Of a DNA stretch of 30,192 nucleotides, positions 7,666-13,777 are shown one piece after another; the stretch's first letter is position 1, and each line of letters opens with the position of its first letter. The position numbers and the translations under genes were made by a program. This stretch comes from DATGEP01 sp035310125 (GTDB taxonomy: Bacteria; Chloroflexota; Ktedonobacteria; Ktedonobacterales; JADMIN01), in contig DATGEP010000025.1 of NCBI GenBank assembly GCA_035310125.1, positions 1 to 30,192 of the forward strand, given 5' to 3'. The notes under the pieces are model-generated. The model worked only from the letters and a program-made list of their open reading frames with translations, was not told the DNA's origin and searched no databases.

Positions 7666-8850
7666 ATGCCTCACCACGGCTTCCAGTCCATTCGTGCCGT
7701 GTTTCAACGTGCCCGCCGCCGCCCACGACTCGTAGCTGCTGGTGCTGGGGCGCTCGTCGTGCTGGTCGTCGCCACGACACTGCTCGGCATCAGCCTGCTC
7801 CAGCCGCCGCCAGCTTCGCATACGGGTGCGCCGCTCGCCCTGGTAAGCACCGCGACCGATACCATCGCCGTATCGCCTGTGCTAACGCGCGCGCCGGCGA
7901 CCCACACTCCGGCGTCACCTGCGCCCAATAATCCGGTACACGCGCCTCCACCGCCGCCTGTGCCGACTCCGCCACTCGTGACTCCAACCGCGACCTTCTG
8001 CCCGACGCCGACGCCGCTGCCTGCGCCCACCGATACACCCCTGCCGCCGACCGCGACGAGTACGACCGCGACGAGTACGAGCACGGCCACAACTGTACAG
8101 GTGGCGGCACTGAGCACGACATGCCAGCCATGCCCATATTACAAGGGCAACAACCCATCTCAGGACCAGATTCGCACCGCGCTCTATCAGGCCGCCGACC
8201 AATACCGTCTACCACGCATGCTGCTGCTGGCGGACGCCTGGCAAGAGAGCAAGTGGCACGAAGATGTCATCTCGTGCGACGGGGGCATCGGACTGATGCA
8301 GATTCAGTACTACACATATCCCTGGCTCAACGGCGTGAGTGTGCCACAGTGCGGTCTTTCGCCGACCAATTACGATCCATACACGCTTCAGGGGAACGCC
8401 AACCTCGGCGCGAAGTTCTTCGTGTGGCTGAGCTGCTTCTATGGCTATTGGGGCGACAATGGCGGCACATCGCCATCCAATCCCGGCACCTATACCATCG
8501 CGTGGTATTACCAGCAGGCGCACCTGAATTATCCCGATACGACGAACCCGGATGGCACAGCCAATCCCAATAGCTTCTGCGCCGCCGTCTTCAATAATCC
8601 GAGCAACGCGTACTACGCCGCCCTGCCCTCGACAACAGCACAGCCGTGGGCCTGTCCATACAACGCCAGCACATCCGTGGCGTACTGCCCGAATTATGCT
8701 ACGAACGGCCAGCCATCCCTGCTGGATATTACGCTGAGCGCCTACAATGAGGGGCCGGGGTACACGGACCAGTATGGTATCCAGAACTGCTGGTACGTGG
8801 ATAGTGTCGAAGCCTATATTCCGCAGTTTGCCAGCGGCGTGCTCCCGTGA
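7666..8850 (+). CDS. Secreted, stalked lytic transglycosylase (SLT domain)
   Basis: A 394-residue protein. Residues 1-21 are basic, 22-46 a hydrophobic signal anchor, and about 75-145 a Pro/Thr-rich low-complexity stalk. The SLT domain starts near 155 with CPYYKGNN; the catalytic Glu is in AWQESKW (about 194), followed by GIGLMQI (207-213) and, near the C-terminus, LSAYNEGPG, the third SLT motif. It would cleave the glycan strands of peptidoglycan outside the membrane. The start is chosen at ATG 7666 because AGGGAAGG precedes it by about five bases; an in-frame GTG 20 codons upstream lacks a site. There are paired Cys residues around the domain (TTCQPC, SCDGG, QCGL, LSCFY), suggesting disulphides. 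Such Thr/Pro stalks are frequent in Chloroflexota secreted proteins. Confidence 0.88.
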   Translation: MPHHGFQSIRAVFQRARRRPRLVAAGAGALVVLVVATTLLGISLLQPPPASHTGAPLALVSTATDTIAVSPVLTRAPATHTPASPAPNNPVHAPPPPPVPTPPLVTPTATFCPTPTPLPAPTDTPLPPTATSTTATSTSTATTVQVAALSTTCQPCPYYKGNNPSQDQIRTALYQAADQYRLPRMLLLADAWQESKWHEDVISCDGGIGLMQIQYYTYPWLNGVSVPQCGLSPTNYDPYTLQGNANLGAKFFVWLSCFYGYWGDNGGTSPSNPGTYTIAWYYQQAHLNYPDTTNPDGTANPNSFCAAVFNNPSNAYYAALPSTTAQPWACPYNASTSVAYCPNYATNGQPSLLDITLSAYNEGPGYTDQYGIQNCWYVDSVEAYIPQFASGVLP

Positions 8851-8921
8851 ATGCGTCAGGCAAGCGCGACACCGCCAGCGCTGTGCGCCTACCCTACCTT
8901 AGACTACTCGTCGCGGCATGA

Positions 8922-8959
8922 GGATGCGCCAGTCCCCGCGCGCGGGGACTGGCGCATCC
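8922..8959. terminator. Perfect 38-base palindrome, bidirectional transcript-end hairpin
   Basis: Bases 8922-8940 are the exact reverse complement of 8941-8959 (19 + 19, no spacer). It stands between the convergent ends of the transglycosylase gene (stop at 8850) and the small membrane protein gene (ends at 8975). No T-run follows in either direction, so if it terminates transcription it does so by stem stability. A cruciform or protein-binding site is the alternative. Confidence 0.5.
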
Positions 8960-8974
8960 AGCAGGAAGGATCGC

Positions 8975-9310
8975 TCACATGGCTCGCGCTGTCGCCGAAC
9001 GATCTACATAGGCGAGTAATGCCGCGAGCAGGAACAGGATTGCCGGAACGATACCACCCCCGAAGCCGACGAACACGATGAAGCCGATGGCCGCGATCAC
9101 CATCAATACCGCCGCCGCCACTGGCCGGGGCAGCGCGACGAAAGCGCCGACCAGGCCGATGAGCAAGAAGAGTAGCGCGATGAACCCATGCGTCGAGGAT
9201 CCCGGCTCGAAGAGGTGCGCGAATGAGGAATGGACCACGTTAATGATGAAACCCACTACAAAGGCCACTAATCCGAGAATGAGGGCTCCCATCCGTCCAA
9301 TGATCTTCAT
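8975..9310 (-). CDS. Four-helix small membrane protein, unknown function
   Basis: A 111-residue protein beginning MKIIGRMGALILGLVAF, with four hydrophobic stretches at about 7-27, 42-60, 64-82 and 84-102, the last two Ala/Gly-rich and continuing directly into each other. The ATG at 9310 has GGAG about eight bases upstream; an in-frame extension to 9421 would add a hydrophilic, non-membrane segment and has no ribosome site. No conserved catalytic residues are seen. I do not recognise the family. Confidence 0.72.
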   Translation of the reverse strand: MKIIGRMGALILGLVAFVVGFIINVVHSSFAHLFEPGSSTHGFIALLFLLIGLVGAFVALPRPVAAAVLMVIAAIGFIVFVGFGGGIVPAILFLLAALLAYVDRSATARAM

Positions 9311-9369
9311 GGATGCGTCTCCGTTCTTGCACGTAGGATGCACCGGTGGCGTGGTACCGTGGTCGCAAT

Positions 9370-9386
9370 TTTGGCGGTATGCCAAA
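9370..9386. promoter_or_regulatory. Inverted repeat TTTGGC-N5-GCCAAA, possible operator
   Basis: A 17-base interrupted palindrome (TTTGGC GGTAT GCCAAA) about 60 bases upstream of the four-helix membrane protein start. Its size and symmetry suit a dimeric regulator. No particular regulator is implied, and it may also fold as a weak hairpin after the His-rich gene. Confidence 0.3.
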
Positions 9387-9532
9387 GGGGATTGCCATGT
9401 ACCCCGACCACCGATGCTCACAAAACTGGCTCAACGTCGCAGTTTGCCACGACCTACCATGGCTTGAACCTGAGCAACCATCGTGCCAAAATCATGCAGC
9501 CGTGGATACGTGGCGCACTACCATGTGAACGT

Positions 9533-9760
9533 TTATCCACCCATGTGGTGCTGGTGATGATCCGGGTGCTGTTCGTGCAAAGGATGATCGGCGCCGTGGG
9601 TATGTTCCTGCTCGCCGCCCTCGTGGTGATGACGATGATGGTGATGGCCGTGCTCACCGTGCGCGTGTTTGTGGCTGTGATGCCCCTCGCCGTGATGCAC
9701 ATACGCGGGTGCATTCGCGTCAACGGGGGTCGGTGGAGTCGGTGGCGTGCTACCTGACAT
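9533..9760 (-). CDS. Tiny histidine-rich protein, probable metal binder
   Basis: A 75-residue protein with no hydrophobic segment. After a Pro/Thr-rich start (MSGSTPPTPPTPVD) nearly the whole remainder is His with Gly, Glu and Asp: for example HHGEGHHSHKHAHGEHG, then HHHHRHHHEGGEQEHTHG. By hand count 24 of 75 residues are His. Such proteins (HypB tails, SlyD tails, Hpn-like proteins) store or buffer nickel, zinc or cobalt. The start at 9760 has GGAGGGAG eight bases upstream; the ATG at 9778 would place that site inside the gene. It lies upstream of, and on the same strand as, the four-helix membrane protein, 222 bases apart. Repetitive His codons could also arise in non-coding CA-rich sequence, so expression is not certain. 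Confidence 0.6.
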   Translation of the reverse strand: MSGSTPPTPPTPVDANAPAYVHHGEGHHSHKHAHGEHGHHHHRHHHEGGEQEHTHGADHPLHEQHPDHHQHHMGG

Positions 9761-9946
9761 CAGAATCACTCCCTCCATAGCGTCTGTCGTGAAACGTTGA
9801 CAGCAGGTGTCGCTGGAGTGCCACGGGCCAACCGGCGGCGGCTCCAGATTGCCGCTTCTCTCCTTTCACTCAGTGAACAACCATGACACAAAGTGTACCA
9901 TACCGCACCCTCGTTGGGCGTGTCAACTCCGCTCGTATGTCATACC

Positions 9947-10312
9947 ATGGTCTTTTCATGCTCGGGCAATGCCCATACGGACGAGGGCTTCCCGCGGAGA
10001 CAGCGCGGCGCGGCGCAGGGCAGCCGCGACCCGGGTGACACCGGCATGGCGCCGCCGGGTGAGGGTGGCCTGGTCGCCCAGCGGCGCTCCTTCCTCAATG
10101 CGGTGGCCTGGTCGCCCGACAGGAAGTATAGTGCCTCGTTAGGTCGAGATGATACAATACTGGTGTGGGAAGCAGACTCCGGGCGGGTGCGTTTCGCGTG
10201 GCGTGGCCACGCTTTCTCCCTACGTGCCGTCTCGTGGTCGCCGGATAGCTCGTCCATCGCTTCTGGTGGCTGGGACGCCACGGCGCAGGTCTGGCAGCCC
10301 CCGCTGGGATGA
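9947..10312 (+). pseudogene. WD40-repeat gene remnant
   Basis: From about 10091 the frame encodes two WD40 units: FLNAVAWSPDRKYSASLGRDDTILVWEADSG, then HAFSLRAVSWSPDSSSIASGGWDATAQVWQ (quoted here in two natural pieces, each with the GH...D...W pattern). The region upstream in the same frame is Arg/Gly-rich and unlike WD40; the canonical GH before the first unit is lost, and no ribosome site precedes any ATG or GTG. A working propeller needs about seven units, so this is most likely the C-terminal stub of a larger gene. The stop at 10310-10312 is three bases before the BAAT-family start. An active short protein cannot be excluded. Confidence 0.6.
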
Positions 10313-10315
10313 CAC

Positions 10316-11587
10316 ATGGCAGCGCCTGTCCTGGCCATCACCCCCAATCCCGCGCTCGTGGACGAGCCGCCGCACATATATCTGGCTGGCCTCGCGCCAG
10401 GCCAGCGCGTCACGCTCGCGGCGCGCCAGCGCGATGGCGCGCAACGCATCTGGTCGTCATCCGCGACATATGCGGCGGACGAGACCGGCACGGTGGATCT
10501 CGCCGCGTCCGCGCCGCTCGCGAGCAGTCATGCGGGCGCGGCGGCGCTGGCGTTGTTCTGGGCGATGGCGCTCGATCCCGCCGAACCCGAGGTGTCGCCG
10601 TTCGTGCTGCGTGGTCTGGATCCCCTCTCCACGACGTTGACAGTGACCGTCGCAGGTCAAATGGTTGCCCGCGCGACGCTGAAGCGGGCATTTCTCGCAC
10701 CCGGCGTCACGCGCGCTGAGATACGCGAGTGTGGACTGGTGGGCACATTCTTCCAGCCGTCCGGATCCGGCGCGAATCCCGCCGTGCTAGTGCTCGGCGG
10801 CTCCAGCGGCGGACTCCGCGAGCATCAGGCGGCGCTGTTGGCGTCACACGGCATCGCCGCTTTCGCGCTGGCGTACTTCGCCACCGACGGGTTGCCCGCG
10901 CGCTTGGCCGCCATTCCACTTGAATATGGCGAGACGGCAGTCGAGTGGCTGGCGACGCGCCCTGGTATTTCCCCGGATCGCATCACCGTGCTGGGTGCGT
11001 CGCGCGGGGCGGAGCTGGCGCTACTGCTGGGTGCGCACTGTCCGCGTGTTGGATCGGTCATCACCTATTCGCCAAGTGCCGTGGTCTGGGGCGCCACCGG
11101 CGCGGACGCCCCCGCCTGGACGTATCGGGGCCAACCCGTGCAGCGCATGCCGAACCGGGTGACGCCGGAGCAGGCGCGCGAGCTGGAAGCGCTCGGCCCA
11201 GCGGGGTTTGCCGCGTGGTACTCGCTGAATCTCGACGATGTCGCCGCCTGCGCGATGGCCGCGATCCCCGTCGAGCGCATCGCCGGACCGGTGCTGCTGA
11301 TCTCCGGCACGGACGACTCCCTCTGGCCCAGCGCGCGCATGGGAGAGATTGTCATGGAGCGTCTGCGTGTCTGCGGCCACCCCTACGCGGACCAGCACCT
11401 GCGCTACCCTGGCGCCGGTCACATGATCGAAGCGTTGAGTATCCCCGGCCTGCCCACCACCGCCAGCGCGCGGCGCCATCCCGCCACCGGCCAGCACGTC
11501 GCGTATGGCGGCAATCCGCGCGACCAGGCGCAAGCCGCTGCCGCTTCATGGCAAGCTGTGCTCGCGTTCCTGCGCAGGCCGCGGTAA
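10316..11587 (+). CDS. BAAT / acyl-CoA thioester hydrolase family protein
   Basis: A 423-residue protein with two domains. Residues about 5-125 are the Ig-like N-terminal domain of the bile-acid-CoA:amino-acid N-acyltransferase/thioesterase family (ITPNPALVDEPPHIYLAGLAPGQ, ending FLAPGVTRAEI). Residues about 140-420 are the alpha/beta hydrolase domain, beginning LVGTFFQPSG and PAVLVLGGSSGGLREHQAALLA. The elbow GASRGAE has Ser229 as nucleophile (Cys in the mammalian transferase, Ser in thioesterases), with Asp near GTDDSLWP (333-334) and His369 in YPGAGHMI. Hydrolysis of an acyl-CoA or other ester is the likely reaction. No good ribosome site is visible before the ATG at 10316, so translation may depend on coupling to the preceding WD40 frame, three bases upstream. 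Confidence 0.85.
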   Translation: MAAPVLAITPNPALVDEPPHIYLAGLAPGQRVTLAARQRDGAQRIWSSSATYAADETGTVDLAASAPLASSHAGAAALALFWAMALDPAEPEVSPFVLRGLDPLSTTLTVTVAGQMVARATLKRAFLAPGVTRAEIRECGLVGTFFQPSGSGANPAVLVLGGSSGGLREHQAALLASHGIAAFALAYFATDGLPARLAAIPLEYGETAVEWLATRPGISPDRITVLGASRGAELALLLGAHCPRVGSVITYSPSAVVWGATGADAPAWTYRGQPVQRMPNRVTPEQARELEALGPAGFAAWYSLNLDDVAACAMAAIPVERIAGPVLLISGTDDSLWPSARMGEIVMERLRVCGHPYADQHLRYPGAGHMIEALSIPGLPTTASARRHPATGQHVAYGGNPRDQAQAAAASWQAVLAFLRRPR

Positions 11588-11631
11588 CCTCCTCTCACCC
11601 GTGCGGCCACCCCGCGCGCAAACAGCAGCCG

Positions 11632-11655
11632 CCTCTTGCGTCACAGCCGCAGAGG
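11632..11655. terminator. Weak hairpin after the BAAT-family gene
   Basis: CCTCTTGCG (11632-11640) can pair with CGCAGAGG (11648-11655) with one bulged base and a seven-base loop, 45 bases after the stop codon. No T-run follows. The remaining sequence up to 11829 shows nothing else I can name. Confidence 0.25.
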
Positions 11656-11829
11656 TGACACAGTACGTTCGGTGAGTAGTGGGAGGCGAGTTGGGAACAG
11701 GTAGACGGCGACACGCGGACGTTTGTAGCTGGATCGGATGAAGATGCGCGCGCCGTGACCACTGATAGAGATATAGCCCGATAACGCCACGCAAAACGCA
11801 TACAAATCAGGAACCGAGGATACCCTACC

Positions 11830-12324
11830 ATGTCAATGACGAGCGACGTGCTCCTGCGCGACTTGAGCGAAGACGACCTACCCATCGTCTTCGAGCAGCA
11901 GCTGGATACAGCCGCCAACTATATGGCCGCCTTCACGGCCAGTGATCCGGTGGATCATGATGCCTTCATGGCGCACTGGTCGCGAATTCTTGCCGACGAC
12001 GCAATCATCAAGCAAGTCATTGTCTTCGATGGGCAGGTGGTTGGCAACATTGCAAGCTTTGAGCAACAAGGTGAACGAGAGATTACCTACTGGATTGGGC
12101 GTCACTACTGGGGCAAGGGTATTGCGACCAGCGCGCTCAACGCGTTCTTGCGTCACGTGACGGCGCGTCCTCTGTACGCCCGTGCTGCCAAAGATAACAT
12201 CGCCTCGCTGCGGGTCCTGGAAAAATGTGGGTTCACACGTGTCGGCGAGGGCAAGGGGTATGCTAACGCACGCGGTAAGGAGGTTGAAGAGTGGATTCTG
12301 CTACTGGGACCGAACGCAGGGTAG
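11830..12324 (+). CDS. GNAT N-acetyltransferase (RimJ/RimL type)
   Basis: A 164-residue GNAT protein of the RimJ/RimL-like Acetyltransf_3 type: VLLRDLSEDDLPIVFEQQLD at the start, ITYWIGRHYWGKGIATSAL as the acetyl-CoA pyrophosphate loop, and NIASLRVLEKCGFTRVGEG near the end. It would acetylate an amine on a protein N-terminus or small molecule; the acceptor is unknown. GAGGA lies nine bases before the first ATG, and a second ATG two codons on is equally usable. Its 3' end carries the ribosome site and start of the downstream kinase-phosphatase gene (34-base overlap in another frame), so the two are one transcript. Confidence 0.87.
   Translation: MSMTSDVLLRDLSEDDLPIVFEQQLDTAANYMAAFTASDPVDHDAFMAHWSRILADDAIIKQVIVFDGQVVGNIASFEQQGEREITYWIGRHYWGKGIATSALNAFLRHVTARPLYARAAKDNIASLRVLEKCGFTRVGEGKGYANARGKEVEEWILLLGPNAG
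12277..12284 (+). promoter_or_regulatory. Near-perfect Shine-Dalgarno for the overlapping kinase-phosphatase gene
   Basis: AAGGAGGT inside the 3' end of the acetyltransferase gene, six bases before GTG at 12291. It decides a GTG start that overlaps the upstream gene by 34 bases and implies translational coupling. Confidence 0.7.
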
Positions 12325-13619
12325 CCATCCCCTCCCTCAGCCTCGTGGTGTTGATCGGCCCTTCTGGCTCCGGCAAGAGCACGTTCGCCGCACGGCACTT
12401 CGACCCTGCGGAAATCCTCAGCGTAGAGGCATATCGTGCCGCCATCGGCGATGATCCCGACAATCAAACCGCCACCGAAGCCGCCCTCGATGCGCTACGA
12501 AATGTCGCGGGAACGCGCCTCGCGCTTGGGTACCTGACCGTAATTGATGCCACCAACCTCAGGCCACAAGACCGCGCCCCACTGGTTCACATCGCCCACC
12601 AACATGACGTGTTGCCTGTCGCCATCGCGCTCAATCTGGACGAGCGCGTCTGTGCGGAGCGCGACGCCGCCCGTTCTGACCGCCCGCTTGATTCACCGCG
12701 AGCGCGCGACCACGCGCGGATGCGATATAGCGCGCCCGGACTCCAGCATGAAGGCTTCCGCCAGGTAATCATCCTCGATTCGCCGGAGGATGTAGAGGCC
12801 GTGCGCATCGAGCGTGTGCCGCTGCTGCCCGACCGTCGCGCTGAAATGGGTCCATTCGACATTATCGGCGACATCCACGGCTGCTACGAAGAGCTCCGCG
12901 AGCTGCTGGCGCTGCTCGGCTACGAAGACGATGCGGCCAGCGGCATGCGCCATCCTCTGCGGCGGCGCGCGATCTTCCTGGGCGATCTGGTGGATCGCGG
13001 CTCCGGCATCGTCGAGACCGTTAACCTCGCGCGGCGCATGGTTGCCGCTGGCCAGGCGCTCTGTGTGCCCGGCAACCACGACGTAAAGCTGCTACGCTAC
13101 CTGACCGGCCGCCACGTACACATCGCGCACGGGCTGGAGCAGAGCATCGTGCAGATAGAAGCATTGCCCACTCAGGAGCGCGCCACTTGGACGCACGCGT
13201 ACATCGCCTTTGTGGATGGTCTCGTGCCGCACTACGTGCTGGACGGCGGCGCGCTCGTCGTCGCGCATGCCGGCATGAAACAGGCGTATCAAGGGCGCGT
13301 GTCGGGCCGCATTCGTGAGTTCGCTCTCTACGGCGAGACGACCGGCAAGATAGATGAATTCGGTCTGCCCGTACGCGGCGATTGGGCCGCCAGCTACCAC
13401 GGCTCCGCCGCAGTCATCTACGGCCACACGCCCATCTACGCGCCGATCTGGCTCAACAATACACTCAATATAGACACCGGCTGTATCTTCGGCGGTCGCC
13501 TCACCGCGCTTCGCTGGCCGGAGCGCGAGCTACTCAGTGTTCCCGCCCGCGCCACCTACGCCAAGCCAAAGCGCCCGCTCAGACCCGCCTCTGACGACGG
13601 ACACGCCGGATCGCGATAA
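12291..13619 (+). CDS. Polynucleotide kinase-phosphatase, Pnkp-like, without ligase domain
   Basis: A 442-residue protein matching the first two domains of bacterial Pnkp. Residues 1-180 are the P-loop 5'-OH kinase: LIGPSGSGKSTFAARHF, LSVEAYR, DDPDNQT, and LTVIDATNL. Residues 187-430 are the Mn-dependent metallophosphatase: GPFDIIGDIHGCYEEL, IFLGDLVDRGSG, PGNHDVKLLRYLTG, VVAHAGM, LYGETTGKIDEFGLPVRGDW, YGHTP, and NIDTGCIFGGRLTALRWPERE. Full Pnkp continues with a roughly 390-residue ligase domain; here the gene stops 20 residues after the phosphatase and no ligase follows, nor is a Hen1 methyltransferase adjacent. In LSVEAYR a Glu stands where I recall an Asp in the studied Clostridium thermocellum kinase. 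The GTG start is supported by AAGGAGGT six bases upstream. RNA end-healing is the likely role. Confidence 0.88.
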   Translation: MDSATGTERRVAIPSLSLVVLIGPSGSGKSTFAARHFDPAEILSVEAYRAAIGDDPDNQTATEAALDALRNVAGTRLALGYLTVIDATNLRPQDRAPLVHIAHQHDVLPVAIALNLDERVCAERDAARSDRPLDSPRARDHARMRYSAPGLQHEGFRQVIILDSPEDVEAVRIERVPLLPDRRAEMGPFDIIGDIHGCYEELRELLALLGYEDDAASGMRHPLRRRAIFLGDLVDRGSGIVETVNLARRMVAAGQALCVPGNHDVKLLRYLTGRHVHIAHGLEQSIVQIEALPTQERATWTHAYIAFVDGLVPHYVLDGGALVVAHAGMKQAYQGRVSGRIREFALYGETTGKIDEFGLPVRGDWAASYHGSAAVIYGHTPIYAPIWLNNTLNIDTGCIFGGRLTALRWPERELLSVPARATYAKPKRPLRPASDDGHAGSR

Positions 13620-13704
13620 GCCGCATCTCGCCGGACCTCCGCCTGCCGCACTGCTCGCGCCCACGGGAGAACACGTACCGGCACTTCTCGGCGCACCCAA
13701 CCAC

Positions 13705-13753
13705 ACAAAAAACGGCTCTCCCGCTCCCAATCGTAACCAGGAGGAGGAGAGCC
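13705..13753 (-). terminator. Intrinsic terminator of the large secreted-protein gene
   Basis: Read on the minus strand, GGCTCTCC pairs with GGAGAGCC, with an inner CTCC/GGAG stem, and is followed directly by GTTTTTTG. It starts 25 bases after the stop of the 929-residue protein gene. On the plus strand the hairpin lacks a T-run, so termination of the kinase-phosphatase transcript here is less certain. Confidence 0.8.
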
Positions 13754-13777
13754 AGTTAACGCCGCGACACGCGGAAC

